Assembly: GCF_025370775.1 (NCBI RefSeq)
Contig: NZ_JAMXEX010000006.1
Coordinates: 1 to 64,000, forward strand
Source of the DNA: Ancylothrix sp. D3o
GTDB lineage: Bacteria > Cyanobacteriota > Cyanobacteriia > Cyanobacteriales > Oscillatoriaceae
Length of the DNA stretch: 64,000 bases
Direction of reading: 5' to 3'
The notes beneath the pieces were generated by a model. That model worked only from the letters and a program-made list of their open reading frames with translations, did not search any database and had not been told where the DNA came from. This document shows positions 45,693 through 55,318 of the stretch, one piece after another (the stretch's first letter is position 1; the number at the start of each line of letters is the position of its first letter). A program made the translations under genes and the position numbers.

Positions 45693-46412
45693 ATGCTATC
45701 TCCTGCTGACCGTATTATTGTTCCTCTTGATGTGCCTTCTGAGGCTGATGCTTTGGCTTTGGTTGATGCTTTGCCTGATGTGTCTTTTTGGAAGGTTGGG
45801 TTGGAGTTATTTGTTAGTTGTGGCCCTAGTATTTTATCTCAGTTAAAAGACCGGCAAAAGCAGGTTTTTTTGGATTTGAAGTTTCACGATATCCCGAATA
45901 CGGTGGCGGGTGCTTGTCGGGCTGCGGGCCGGTATGGGGTAGACTTGCTAACGATTCACGCTACGGCGGGTAGGAAGGCTCTGGAGGCTGCTCAAATGGC
46001 GGTTGTTGAGGGGGCTACGTTGGCGGGGATGCAGCCGCCTAGGTTGATTGCTATTACGCTTTTGACGAGTCTGAGTTCGCGGGATTTGGCTTTTGATTTG
46101 AAGGTGCCGGTGGAGTTGCCTGAGTTTGCTTTGCAGATGGCTCTTTTGGCGTCTGAGTGTGGTTTGGCGGGGTCGGTTTGTTCTCCGCAGGAGGTTGCGG
46201 GTATTAAGCAAGTTTGTGGGGATGGGTTTTTGGTGGTTTGTCCGGGGGTGAGGCCGGTTTGGGCTGAGGCGGGCGACCAGAGCAGGGCGATGACTCCTGG
46301 GGAGGCGATTCGGGCTGGGGCTGATTTTTTGGTGGTTGGCCGGCCTATTACTGGGGCTGCGGTGCCGGGGGATGCTTTTAAGCGGGTTTGTGATGAGGTT
46401 GCAGGATTTTAA
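45693..46412 (+). CDS. pyrF: Orotidine 5'-phosphate decarboxylase
   Basis: PyrF makes UMP from OMP, the last step of pyrimidine synthesis. The 239-residue TIM barrel starts [15 protein letters not shown], and its catalytic [11 protein letters not shown] carries the Asp/Lys charge network. [18 protein letters not shown] and VVGRPIT complete the phosphate site. The coding strand is unusually G/T-rich, more so than most of the window. The next gene starts within 7 nt. Confidence 0.95.
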   Translation: MLSPADRIIVPLDVPSEADALALVDALPDVSFWKVGLELFVSCGPSILSQLKDRQKQVFLDLKFHDIPNTVAGACRAAGRYGVDLLTIHATAGRKALEAAQMAVVEGATLAGMQPPRLIAITLLTSLSSRDLAFDLKVPVELPEFALQMALLASECGLAGSVCSPQEVAGIKQVCGDGFLVVCPGVRPVWAEAGDQSRAMTPGEAIRAGADFLVVGRPITGAAVPGDAFKRVCDEVAGF

Positions 46413-46441
46413 CCGCAGATGAACGCAGATGAACGCAGATG
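46413..46441. repeat. CCGCAGATG repeat supplying a start codon
   Basis: CCGCAGATGAACGCAGATGAACGCAGATGG repeats the 10-mer ATGAACGCAG. It overlaps the predicted start of the following gene, so the first seven or eight residues derive from the repeat. Confidence 0.65.
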
Positions 46442-46991
46442 GTTTTTGAGGGGGGGGTTATGTTTTTTGGGGGTTTTGGGGTTTTGGTTGGGTGTGCCGG
46501 TGGGTGCGGTTATGGCACAGGAAAGGGGGGAGGTTAGGCGGGTTTGTGGGGGGGATTTTGAGGGGTTGGTTGGGCTTTTGGTGCGGGATTTGCCGGGGTA
46601 TGCTAATAGGGAGTTTCGGCGTTCTAAGGTTGCGGGGGATAGGTCGCGGCCTAGTTATGTGGTGATTGCTGGCCGGCCTGAGTTTGAGCCTTTGCCTTTG
46701 GGGGTTGGTCGTTCGGAGGGTGCGGTTTCTGGGGATGGGGTGAGGCAGGTTTTTGTTACGACTTTGGAGAGGGTTTATGTGGGGGGTGAGGTGGTGCAGT
46801 TACAGGGTTATCATTGGTTGTTTTTGACTGAGACTGCGGGGGGTTGGCGTTTGGTGATGATGTTTTCTCGGTTTGGGGGTTATCCGACGCGGGGTGCGGT
46901 TTCTCCGCCGCAGGATACGAGTAATGGGGCTATTGCTGGGGCTGTTCGGGCGTGGTTACGGGATTGTCGGGCCGGTTCTGTTCGGGGGTGA
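46419..46991 (+). CDS. Putative secreted protein of unknown function
   Basis: A 190-residue protein with an N-terminal hydrophobic signal segment (about 9-33, ending GAVMAQ) and a soluble remainder with two Cys that may form a disulfide (VRRVCGGDFE and LRDCRAG). No domain is recognised. The coding strand is very G-rich. The only in-frame ATG upstream of the signal peptide lies in the 46413-46441 repeat, and AGG is 13 nt away. It starts 6 nt after pyrF, so it may be read from the pyrF promoter. Confidence 0.65.
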   Translation: MNADERRWFLRGGLCFLGVLGFWLGVPVGAVMAQERGEVRRVCGGDFEGLVGLLVRDLPGYANREFRRSKVAGDRSRPSYVVIAGRPEFEPLPLGVGRSEGAVSGDGVRQVFVTTLERVYVGGEVVQLQGYHWLFLTETAGGWRLVMMFSRFGGYPTRGAVSPPQDTSNGAIAGAVRAWLRDCRAGSVRG

Positions 46992-47108
46992 TGGAATTTA
47001 GGCCGGCCTCTTTTAATCTTTTGATAGATTTGAGGCCGGTGATGTGGTTTTTTTTGCTGATGTAGAGTTAGGTTTATTAACTCTTAAAAGTGCTTTTTTA
47101 CAGCTAAA

Positions 47109-49475
47109 CTAGGCTATATTTTGAGCGACTTTTCTCAGCAATTGACTTAATTTTTCTTTGTCAGAATCATGGAGAAACTCATCCATTACCTCTTTCACGT
47201 TTGATAAGTCTTGGTTGTATTGATCGTCCAATAACTGCGTAATTAATTGAGCAGGGAAAAATACTCTTAAGTCGGCTTCACGGCTTAAGATATCAACTAG
47301 ATTTTTCATCTGGGACGGATTCTTTATATTCGTCTCGATCGATAAAATATCTACGGCTGATTTTAATTTAGCCAACTTGCCTTTATATTTCTCATTAGAG
47401 ACCAGTTCCGATAAGTTTTTGTCAGTGCCAATTACAGCTACTAACTCTTGCATTTTAGATAAATTACTAGCATATTTCGGATCAGCTAAAATATCTAGTA
47501 CCTTTTTCAACTTAGATAAGTTCTGTTTCTGGGTGGCGTCAGATAGCAGCGAGGTTATTTTTGTTTCTGTCTTGAAAAATCTTGCTAAATCTTGGTAATC
47601 CATGACGTTATATGTCCAGTGGAGCCGGTTTTCACTAAAAACGATTCCCTTTTTCAAGAAGGCAATGCTGGTGTCTATTAAAGCCACTACTTTTTCTTCA
47701 GGCGAAAGATTTAGCCATCCAGACAGAGCATTTGAGAGTTTATCTAGTGGAATAGAAGGAGCCAGAGAAATATTATTTTCTGTGTATTCTTCCTTCTTCA
47801 AATTCTGGGAAATAAAAGCTGCGAAATCACCTTTAATTGTCTCTTCAGTATAGGTATAAGTTCGAGCTTCTAACTGGTGTAGGGAGGACTGCTCGCGGGT
47901 TTTTCCAGCTTGAAGAAATGACCAAATTGCAAATGCTGTACCCGATGCAACAAACGCCGCACCGCCGGTGATTACGCCTAGTCCACCGAGAGCCGCAATA
48001 GTTGTGCTTAAAGCAGCAGCACCGGATAATGTACCTGCTACTCCAAAAGCACTCGCAGCCGTCCAAGCACCTAACACAGATAAACTACCCAAAATAGTTC
48101 CACTACCGATAGCAATACCGAGATTTTTTTTGTCTTCGTTATCCATTTGAGAAACTAACGCGAAAGAGACAATTCCTGCGGCTCCTATCAATGCGGCTCC
48201 TCCAGTTGCGACAGCTAAACCTCCCAGCATTCCTAAGCCACCAGAGGCTACAGAACCACCGCCTAAAAAAGCTAAAGTGGCGTTAGTTGCAGCCGCTCCC
48301 GATAAAGTGCTAATGCTGACGCCTGTTGCTGTTTCTGCTCCCATAGTGGTGAGGATTCTAGTAGCATTAGGTACAAGTGATGAGCCTTTTTTTGCTCCAT
48401 CCTTAACTTTATCTTCAATATCTTGATAATATTGTGTAACTGCATTTACTGTTTCAGCTAAATTCCCTTTATTTTCTAAATTTTTTTCCTTTCTTGCAAA
48501 GGAGTAAACAGTCTTAGCATTTTGGGGAATTTTTGCATTTTCAATGAAAGAATCGAGCGACTTTAAATTTGCTTCATCCTCTACTTCTTTGCCATCCCGT
48601 ACTTGTTGATAAGTTGACAGATAGTTTTGTCTTTGTTCCTCTGTCAGTTTTTTGTTTTCTGTAATTTCTTTAACCAGAATAAAGTCAACGGTTAAGCCGC
48701 GTGATGTAGCACTGGCTAAAGAGTAATTCTTTTTGATTTCTGACGCTAGGGCAGAATTAGCTACAATTGAATCAATATCGGTGAGTGCCTTAAAATCAGG
48801 AACCGGCTCACCGGCTCGGACATAAGCAAAAGTTCCTCGGATCAATTTCTTCTCTTTTTCGGGGAGTTTAGATTTCCCTAATGCTGTTTCAATGGTTTGT
48901 TCAATTGCGAGTAAACGAGAGTTAGTGCTGGCGAGTTGGTATCGCTGTTTAATGTCGGGTTCTAGTTTTGAAGAAGATATAACATAATCTAGTAAATCTA
49001 AGGCAATCAAATCATCAATATCCTCGGTTTCTTCTACTTGCTCGTAGGCTTGTTTGCATTTATTCTTGGTAGTGTTTTTAATAAATTGTGTAGAATCAAT
49101 TTCTTGATAAATTTTTTCACCCAGTCGGATGTTTCGAGCGTATAGTGTATGGATGACTAGCCGAATGTCTTGAGCTTTTTCGCCTTGCTTTCCGATAGTA
49201 ATTTCTTGGTTATCTTGACTTTTAGGTGGAATTTGGACGGTGCAACTATCTCCTGAGCGCAAGAGAAACGTTTCGTTTCCTCCCTTTTTGGCTGTTGTGT
49301 AAGGAACATAAATATGATAAGTCTCTAATGTGCCGGTTTTGTTTGCTAATTGCCCGCTATCCGCTTGTGCGCTTGCTGGATAAAGTAGGTCTTTTGTTAG
49401 CAAGCTGAAAGTCCCTAAAGCAACAAAACTCAGAAAATGACGGCGGTTTAGAGCGGAAATACTTTGTTTAGCCAT
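47109..49475 (-). CDS. Tat-signal protein with repeats and a glycine-rich membrane-like domain, unknown function
   Basis: I do not recognise the family of this 788-residue protein. It starts with a twin-arginine signal (NRRHFLSF, Arg11-Arg12) and cleavage near ASAQA. Residues 160-335 hold about three repeats of 75 residues containing I...S.L...IK..Y.LAS..SR. Residues 376-521 are a hydrophobic Gly/Ala-rich region with an internal duplication, both halves starting TLSGAAA, with the look of glycine-zipper membrane helices. The C terminus (about 600-785) has leucine-rich helical repeats. It lies in an accessory stretch beside a VapBC pair. Export followed by membrane insertion would be unusual for a Tat substrate. 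Confidence 0.75.
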   Translation of the reverse strand: MAKQSISALNRRHFLSFVALGTFSLLTKDLLYPASAQADSGQLANKTGTLETYHIYVPYTTAKKGGNETFLLRSGDSCTVQIPPKSQDNQEITIGKQGEKAQDIRLVIHTLYARNIRLGEKIYQEIDSTQFIKNTTKNKCKQAYEQVEETEDIDDLIALDLLDYVISSSKLEPDIKQRYQLASTNSRLLAIEQTIETALGKSKLPEKEKKLIRGTFAYVRAGEPVPDFKALTDIDSIVANSALASEIKKNYSLASATSRGLTVDFILVKEITENKKLTEEQRQNYLSTYQQVRDGKEVEDEANLKSLDSFIENAKIPQNAKTVYSFARKEKNLENKGNLAETVNAVTQYYQDIEDKVKDGAKKGSSLVPNATRILTTMGAETATGVSISTLSGAAATNATLAFLGGGSVASGGLGMLGGLAVATGGAALIGAAGIVSFALVSQMDNEDKKNLGIAIGSGTILGSLSVLGAWTAASAFGVAGTLSGAAALSTTIAALGGLGVITGGAAFVASGTAFAIWSFLQAGKTREQSSLHQLEARTYTYTEETIKGDFAAFISQNLKKEEYTENNISLAPSIPLDKLSNALSGWLNLSPEEKVVALIDTSIAFLKKGIVFSENRLHWTYNVMDYQDLARFFKTETKITSLLSDATQKQNLSKLKKVLDILADPKYASNLSKMQELVAVIGTDKNLSELVSNEKYKGKLAKLKSAVDILSIETNIKNPSQMKNLVDILSREADLRVFFPAQLITQLLDDQYNQDLSNVKEVMDEFLHDSDKEKLSQLLRKVAQNIA

Positions 49476-49781
49476 GAGTGAGGGGTGAATTTTTCGGGGA
49501 TTAAAAGAATGGTCGTGAGCGTTTGAGGCAGATGACTAAATAGTATAAAGGCTCTACGTTTCTGCAATCAACAGTATAAATACTTAAAATTTTACAAAAA
49601 AAAACAACTATAATTACCAGATTAGAAAATTTATATAAAAAATATAAACCCAAAGTTAAAAGAAACCGGCTTCTTGCGATAACTTTTGCATTCCCAGCAG
49701 GATACTTAAAAGAGACCGGCTTTCTCAACTAAGATGCGAGTTATAATGTAATAAAATGTCTAGCAAGAAAAAGGTGCGATT
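49476..49781. other. Intergenic region with AGAAACCGG palindromes and a TA promoter
   Basis: Two AGAAACCGGCTTCTT-like palindromes (49664-49678 and 49711-49726) are followed by TATAAT at 49742-49747. Nothing coding was found. Confidence 0.5.
49742..49747 (+). promoter_or_regulatory. Consensus -10 box ahead of the antitoxin gene
   Basis: TATAAT lies 35 nt before the antitoxin ATG at 49782. The -35 position is weak. Such promoters are usually repressed by the antitoxin-toxin complex. Confidence 0.45.
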
Positions 49782-50030
49782 ATGACAGTCCGAGAAGAAC
49801 TATTTCAAGAGATTGAGCAAGCATCTGATGATGTACTTGAGGTGCTTGTAAGTGTTTTGCGTCAGATGCGCTTGTCGCAGTTGGATCGTTCTGCTTTGAT
49901 GGAGTTGGCTGCTCATTCGAGTGCTGAGTTGCCGGTGCAAAAGCATTATCCTTTACGGGGAATGCCGGTGGTGATTGCGGATGATTTTGATGCGCCAATG
50001 TCGGATTTATGGGATGCGTTAGGTAGATGA
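49782..50030 (+). CDS. DUF2281-like antitoxin of a VapBC-type pair
   Basis: The 82-residue protein has an N-terminal helical part (TVREELFQEIEQASDDVLEVLVSVLRQMR) and a C-terminal tail (PLRGMPVVIADDFDAPMSDLWDALGR) like antitoxins of the DUF2281 type that bind PIN toxins. The stop overlaps vapC by 4 nt. Family likeness is moderate; pairing supports it. Confidence 0.75.
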   Translation: MTVREELFQEIEQASDDVLEVLVSVLRQMRLSQLDRSALMELAAHSSAELPVQKHYPLRGMPVVIADDFDAPMSDLWDALGR

Positions 50031-50422
50031 TTTTATTGGATACACATATTTGGCTTTGGCTGCTACACGATCCCAGTCATTTGTCTGTCACGGCAAATTC
50101 TGCAATCGCGGCTGAGGAAAGCCAAAATGGTTTATTAGTTTCTGCTATTTCTGTTTGGGAAATCGCTGTGAAATCGAGTTTAGGGAAGCTGACTTTACCT
50201 TTGCCGATCTCAGAGTGGTACGCGGCAGCAAGGACTCATTCAGGTATAGTAATAGAGCCAGTAAATCCGTTGGATATGATTAGCAGTACGCAGCTTCCTG
50301 GGGAGTTTCATAAAGATCCTGCTGATCGCATTTTGGTAGCGATTGCGCGCCGTTATGATATTGCTTTGGTTACTTGCGATGAAAAGATTTTGAGCTATCC
50401 TGACGTTAAAACGATTTGGTAG
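50027..50422 (+). CDS. vapC: VapC-family PIN toxin
   Basis: A 131-residue PIN ribonuclease toxin: MILLDTHIWLWLL with the first Asp, SAISVWEIAVKSSLGKL with the Glu, HKDPADRILVAIARRYD and LVTCDEKIL with the last Asp residues. VapC toxins cut tRNA or rRNA and arrest growth; this target is unknown. It overlaps its antitoxin (ATGA). It is the fourth putative toxin gene of the window. Confidence 0.9.
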   Translation: MILLDTHIWLWLLHDPSHLSVTANSAIAAEESQNGLLVSAISVWEIAVKSSLGKLTLPLPISEWYAAARTHSGIVIEPVNPLDMISSTQLPGEFHKDPADRILVAIARRYDIALVTCDEKILSYPDVKTIW

Positions 50423-50477
50423 CTGGCGATAATCGTTTAGGGTAATCGCTTAAATCATACAAGGAGCATTTCTAACC

Positions 50478-52058
50478 CTAACTCCCAGATAAAAACACCG
50501 GCTTATGATAATTCGGAGTGTAACCAGGTAAAACTTCTACACTCCCTTGCGCGACTCTTAATGTCAAAGAAAGACGCACTTTTCCACTGCTATTGTAAAT
50601 AGAACGATGTACAAGCTTATCCGTAAAAACAACAAATTCCCCAGCCTGCAAAACAACCGGAATCGCTTTTTCTCTCACTTTTTTGGGAACCCTAAAAAAA
50701 TGATTCCCACTGAAAGGATCAGTCACTTGAACTTGACATTTTTTCACCTCAGATTCAGGTAGAAACTCAAAGCCATTTCTCTCACTTACCTCTGTTAAAG
50801 CTATATAAATATTAATTGTTTCTCCCTCACCGGCCAATAAATTTGGATAAATATCTTGATGCCAAAAAGGGATTAACTGATGAGACGGATAATTTACCCA
50901 TAACTCCGAACGCCACAACTTAAAATTTTCCCCTAAATAATCTCTCAATATCTCCAATAAATTCTCATCCTTACATAACTCCAAAACCACCGGCGAATCT
51001 AAATGTCTCTCCATATAAAATTGCCCTTTCCAACATTGAATAAGCAACAACATGATTGAGCCAAATTGCAACCTTAAAAGCGCTTTGAATGCCTGAATTA
51101 ATAACATTTTAACCGGCGGCTTGAATAACACTTTCTTAAAAATATGCTCACAAATAAACGCCATCTCATCCTGATTTAACTTAAGCGGATAAGGGCCCCA
51201 AATCTCATCAATCCCATCATAGCTAATTCTCTCTTTCTCTACACTTCCACCGGCCCCGGTCCAGCGTAAACTTTTTTCCCATAACTCTTGACATAAATCA
51301 TTGTTTTGTGCTAATAATGGCAAGTTTATTTCCTTGCCTTTTTTATCTAAAAATTTACCCGTTATTAACTCGAATTCAGGAGAAGTTGCACATAACAAAC
51401 TACTATATGCACCCTTTTGGGGACTAATTCCTAACCCTAAATATTTGCTTAAACGATGGCCAATCGTAATATTAGATTGCACAAACCCCGGATGAACTGC
51501 ATTAACTGTTACATTGGTTAAGTTTTGAGAAAGATGGCGAGTTAAAAGCAATAAACAAAGCTTAGATTGATTATATAACTCGATAAAATTTAAAGGAGTT
51601 GGTTTAACAAATAAATCCCAGCTTATGCGGGCCGGTTTTAAAGCTAAATCTGAGGAAACCATAACAATTCGACTAGGCGCTGATTCTTGTAATTTATCTA
51701 ATAACAAGTAAGTCAGCAAAAAATGCCCTAAATAGTTTGTACCCCAAATTAACTCAAATCCTTCTTTTGTGACTCCTCTCCCGTCGAATATCCCGGCATT
51801 ATTAACTAAAATGTGTAAGGGTAAATTTCTGTCTAAAAACAGCTTTACACAGTGACGAACGGACTCTAAAGAAGCAAGGTTTAAAGGTAAAAATTCTATG
51901 TTGGGGTTGCCGGTTGTTTGGCGAAGATAAGATATAGCTTTTGCGGCTTTTATTTCGGAACGAGAAGCAATAAAAACATGATTTCCTAATTTAGCTAAAC
52001 CCGCAGATGTCATTAAACCCACACCTGAATTCCCGCCGGTAACAAGGCACACCTGCAT
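50478..52058 (-). CDS. Fusion of short-chain dehydrogenase and PhyH-type dioxygenase
   Basis: The 526-residue protein joins two enzymes. Residues 1-265 are a short-chain dehydrogenase: TGGNSGVG (7-14), NNAG (86-89), Ser135 and Tyr162/Lys166 (YNQSK). It looks most like retinol or protochlorophyllide-reductase-like members. Residues 285-526 are a phytanoyl-CoA dioxygenase-like Fe(II)/2-oxoglutarate domain with His400-x-Asp402, distal His484 and an Arg for 2-oxoglutarate. The pair suggests oxidation and hydroxylation of the same, probably lipid-like, substrate. The substrate is unknown and no biosynthetic cluster surrounds it. Confidence 0.85.
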   Translation of the reverse strand: MQVCLVTGGNSGVGLMTSAGLAKLGNHVFIASRSEIKAAKAISYLRQTTGNPNIEFLPLNLASLESVRHCVKLFLDRNLPLHILVNNAGIFDGRGVTKEGFELIWGTNYLGHFLLTYLLLDKLQESAPSRIVMVSSDLALKPARISWDLFVKPTPLNFIELYNQSKLCLLLLTRHLSQNLTNVTVNAVHPGFVQSNITIGHRLSKYLGLGISPQKGAYSSLLCATSPEFELITGKFLDKKGKEINLPLLAQNNDLCQELWEKSLRWTGAGGSVEKERISYDGIDEIWGPYPLKLNQDEMAFICEHIFKKVLFKPPVKMLLIQAFKALLRLQFGSIMLLLIQCWKGQFYMERHLDSPVVLELCKDENLLEILRDYLGENFKLWRSELWVNYPSHQLIPFWHQDIYPNLLAGEGETINIYIALTEVSERNGFEFLPESEVKKCQVQVTDPFSGNHFFRVPKKVREKAIPVVLQAGEFVVFTDKLVHRSIYNSSGKVRLSLTLRVAQGSVEVLPGYTPNYHKPVFLSGS

Positions 52059-52241
52059 AAATTTATTGATTTTTATAATTTTGCACGGTTTATTATATTA
52101 CAAAAAAAGCCCCCAGAACCCCATAAATAAACTTTCTTCGCCGCAGCGAGATAGCATTTATGGGGAATTGGGGGGGATTTTCCGATTTAGTGAAGGGATT
52201 GGGGGGCCGGTTTTATCTGCCAATATATTTTTACAGGAATA

Positions 52242-52272
52242 AAAAAAGTAGGTTGGGTAGACAAACCCAACC
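52242..52272 (-). terminator. Terminator of the sulfate operon
   Basis: GGTTGGGT (52251-52258) pairs with ACCCAACC (52265-52272). Read on the minus strand, a run of seven T follows. It lies just past the cysA stop. Confidence 0.85.
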
Positions 52273-52286
52273 CAATTTAGAAGAAC

Positions 52287-53318
52287 TTAAGAAGCCTGAT
52301 AAACCTTACCGGCTAAACCTGGAAAAGACCGCGCATCTTTTGGCTTAATAAACACTTCCTGACCGGCCTGCGGTGCCAACTCTGCAAACTGTTCTCGGTT
52401 CAAATGTGCAACAATAATTTGCTCATCCATCAACATTAATTCTAATTGAATTTCCCAGCCTAAATGAGTAATGCGCTTAATTGTTGCCGGCACAGTTGCA
52501 TTATCAGAATAACTCTGCACAACAATATCGTGAGGACGTACAAAAACTTCACTCTGCATCGATTCAATTTTATTATCTCGGAATAACCGTGTGCTACTCG
52601 GTAAAACATTCACCGGCCCGATAAATTTCATCACAAAAGGTGTCGCCGGATTATCATAAATTTCTGCCGGTGTTCCTACCTGTTCAATACGTCCTTGATT
52701 CATCACCACAATCTCATCTGCTACCTCCATTGCTTCCTCTTGATCATGCGTCACAAAAACACTCGTCACATGAACTTCATCATGCAGCCGGCGTAACCAC
52801 GCACGCAACTCTTTTCTCACTTTTGCATCCAAAGCGCCGAAGGGTTCATCTAATAACAACACCTGCGGTTTAACGGCCAAAGCTCGCGCTAAAGCCACCC
52901 GTTGTCTTTGGCCGCCAGAAAGTTGCGATGGATAGCGATTTCCTAATCCACCCAGTTGAATTAAATCTAACAATTCTTCGACTTCTCGTTTAATTTCCGG
53001 CTTGGAACGTTTACGGATTTCTAAACCAAAGGCGATGTTTTGACGAACCGTTAAATGCTTAAACAAAGCATAGTGTTGAAAAACAAAACCAATATTGCGA
53101 CGGCGAACATCTAAAAACGTGCTATCTTGTCCATTAATAATAATTGCACCAGTGTCGGGTTGTTCTAGGCCGGCAATCACCCTTAACAGCGTTGATTTTC
53201 CTGAACCTGACGGCCCCAACAAAGCCACTAAAGTATTTTCTTTAACATTCAAACTGACTTTATCTAAAGCCTTAAAATCTCCAAAATCTTTGCAGACATC
53301 TTTAACTAAAATACTCAC
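52287..53318 (-). CDS. cysA: Sulfate ABC transporter ATP-binding protein
   Basis: CysA powers sulfate/thiosulfate import. From GTG 53318 the 343 residues begin [21 protein letters not shown], with Walker [10 protein letters not shown] (35-43), [27 protein letters not shown] and a C-terminal TOBE-like regulatory domain (about 240-343). I prefer GTG 53318 because GGGAGG lies 6 nt upstream; the longer frame from 53354 adds 12 residues outside the family. Last gene of the operon. Confidence 0.95.
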   Translation of the reverse strand: MSILVKDVCKDFGDFKALDKVSLNVKENTLVALLGPSGSGKSTLLRVIAGLEQPDTGAIIINGQDSTFLDVRRRNIGFVFQHYALFKHLTVRQNIAFGLEIRKRSKPEIKREVEELLDLIQLGGLGNRYPSQLSGGQRQRVALARALAVKPQVLLLDEPFGALDAKVRKELRAWLRRLHDEVHVTSVFVTHDQEEAMEVADEIVVMNQGRIEQVGTPAEIYDNPATPFVMKFIGPVNVLPSSTRLFRDNKIESMQSEVFVRPHDIVVQSYSDNATVPATIKRITHLGWEIQLELMLMDEQIIVAHLNREQFAELAPQAGQEVFIKPKDARSFPGLAGKVYQAS

Positions 53319-53374
53319 AACAATCCTCCCAAAAAAATCCTTAATCTTTGACAAACAATTAACAAGTAAACCAA

Positions 53375-54235
53375 TTAGTGCGTCGAATGCTTGTGGTGCG
53401 TGCGTCGTTCTAAAATTTCCTTCAGAACTAAAGTTACTACTGCCAGCAAAGCCAGAATAGCAGCAGCGCCAAAAGCAGCCTCAGTTTGATAATTTTTGTA
53501 GGCGTGTTCTACGAAAGAAGGAAGAGTGAGAGTTCGGCCAGCAATTCCCCCTGAAACCACCGAAATTGCCCCAAATTCTCCCATCGCTCTTGCGTTGGTT
53601 AGCAAGACTCCGTAGAGTAAACCCCAGCGGATATTAGGGATAGTAACCCGCCAAAAAATCTCCCAATCTTTGGCTCCCAAAGTCCTCGCCGCTTCTTCTT
53701 GTTCCGGCCCAATTTCTTCTAAAACTGGGATCACTTCTCGTGCGACAAAGGGCAAAGTTACAAACATTGTAGCAATCAACATCCCCGGCAAAGCGTAAAT
53801 AATTTTTATGTTGATTGAATTGAGAATAGGCCCGAACCAACCATTGCGCCCATAAAGCAAAACAATCATCAAACCGGCCACCACTGGCGAAATTGCAAAG
53901 GGCAAATCCACAATACTCATTAAAAATGCACGACCGCGAAATTGATTACGCGCAATCACCCAAGCCGCACATAATCCAAAAATTGTATTTAATGGAACCG
54001 CAATCGCAGCAATGGTGAGCGTCATTTGCAATGCGTGCTGAAATTCTCGCTTACTCGTAGCCTCTACAAACTGCTGAAAACCGTTGTGGAATGCTTCATA
54101 AAAAACCGCTACAGCAGGAATAAACAAGACAAGCATTAAATAGACAATTGCCACGCCAATCAAAATACTTTTGGCTGATATTTTCTGACTTTCGCCTCTA
54201 GTATTTCTGGGGAAAGATTTAAGACTACCCTGCAT
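53375..54235 (-). CDS. cysW: Sulfate ABC transporter permease CysW
   Basis: A 286-residue inner-membrane permease with about six membrane helices and the coupling loop [27 protein letters not shown] that contacts Cys[11 protein letters not shown] and [16 protein letters not shown] are typical of CysW. I use ATG 54235 ([11 protein letters not shown]); the frame opens nine codons earlier, deeper in cysT. It overlaps cysT by 11 nt and is translationally coupled. Confidence 0.94.
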   Translation of the reverse strand: MQGSLKSFPRNTRGESQKISAKSILIGVAIVYLMLVLFIPAVAVFYEAFHNGFQQFVEATSKREFQHALQMTLTIAAIAVPLNTIFGLCAAWVIARNQFRGRAFLMSIVDLPFAISPVVAGLMIVLLYGRNGWFGPILNSINIKIIYALPGMLIATMFVTLPFVAREVIPVLEEIGPEQEEAARTLGAKDWEIFWRVTIPNIRWGLLYGVLLTNARAMGEFGAISVVSGGIAGRTLTLPSFVEHAYKNYQTEAAFGAAAILALLAVVTLVLKEILERRTHHKHSTH

Positions 54236-55076
54236 AACGACGTCCCCACTGTTGCAATCCATTGATAACTAAAAGCATCGCCAATGACACCAATAACAAA
54301 ACTGTTCCGATCACCGTTGCACCGGCATAATCATATTGTTCTAATCGCTGAAAAATCAACACCGGCGCAATTAAATCCCTGTAAGGAATACTCGAAGAAA
54401 TAATCACCACCGATCCATATTCCCCAACTGCCCTCGAAAAACCCAAAGCAATGCCGGTGAGAATCGGAGGAACTAACGGAGGCAAACTAACACGCCAGAA
54501 AGTTTGCCAATCGGATGCACCCAAAGACCAAGAAGCCTCCTCTATTTCTTTTTCCATTTCTTGCAAAACCGGCTGCAAAGTCCGCACCACAAACGGCAGC
54601 GAAATAAACAGCATTGCCACCAAAACCCCCAACCGGGTAAAAGCAATTTTAATCCCAAACGGTGTAAAAAATTGCCCAATCCACCCTTTATCACTATAAA
54701 GCGTAGCTAACACCAAACCGGCCACCGAAGTCGGCAAAGCAAAAGGTAAATCAACAGCAGCATCTATCAGCTTTTTGCCAGGAAATTCATAACGAACTAA
54801 TACCCAAGCAACTAAAGTCCCCATCACCCCATTAATAGCGGCTGCAATTAAAGAAGTAAAAAACGTCACATCATAAGCAGAAAGTGCTTCAGGAGAAGTT
54901 GCAATCCGCCAAAATTCTGCCGGCCCAACTGTAATAGATTTCGTAATAAGTGCGGTAACTGGCAGCAACAACATGAAAATTAAGTAAATTATTGTTACTG
55001 TCCAAGGCCAGGAAATTGTTTGCAGCTTTTCGATTACTGTTGGCCAAAGTTTAGGCCGATCCAACGAATTGAGCAT
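54225..55076 (-). CDS. cysT: Sulfate ABC transporter permease CysT
   Basis: A 283-residue permease, partner of CysW. It has about six membrane helices and the loop [46 protein letters not shown] and [20 protein letters not shown] identify CysT/CysU. It starts 12 nt after a small membrane-protein gene. With CysW it forms the sulfate channel in the plasma membrane. Confidence 0.94.
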   Translation of the reverse strand: MLNSLDRPKLWPTVIEKLQTISWPWTVTIIYLIFMLLLPVTALITKSITVGPAEFWRIATSPEALSAYDVTFFTSLIAAAINGVMGTLVAWVLVRYEFPGKKLIDAAVDLPFALPTSVAGLVLATLYSDKGWIGQFFTPFGIKIAFTRLGVLVAMLFISLPFVVRTLQPVLQEMEKEIEEASWSLGASDWQTFWRVSLPPLVPPILTGIALGFSRAVGEYGSVVIISSSIPYRDLIAPVLIFQRLEQYDYAGATVIGTVLLLVSLAMLLVINGLQQWGRRYAG

Positions 55077-55088
55077 AAGCCTCTTTAT

Positions 55089-55250
55089 CTAAAATTTAAA
55101 AGTGGATGGAATTAATTTTTTTAGCATTCGTTTCCGGGGTCTTTTGATATCAAATAAAACTATCGGAATTCCTATCACAAATAGCCCCAACATTAAAGCC
55201 ACTATTACTAGGGCCGATCCTTCTCCTTTAAACGACTTTCCGTTTGTCAT
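55089..55250 (-). CDS. Small single-pass membrane protein inside the sulfate operon
   Basis: The 53-residue frame (ATG 55250, TAG at 55089) has a soluble N terminus (MTNGKSFKGEGS), one membrane helix (ALVIVALMLGLFVIGIPIVLF) and a very basic tail (KRPRKRMLKK) that predicts an inside C terminus. It lies between the NIL-domain gene and cysT, in the same direction. It may assist the transporter, as other small proteins do; that is inference. Confidence 0.6.
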   Translation of the reverse strand: MTNGKSFKGEGSALVIVALMLGLFVIGIPIVLFDIKRPRKRMLKKLIPSTFKF

Positions 55251-55318
55251 AACCAGCACCTTGAAAAAATGAAAGGTTTACATTACACCTAAGATTTTTA
55301 AGTATTTAGGGGCAACAA

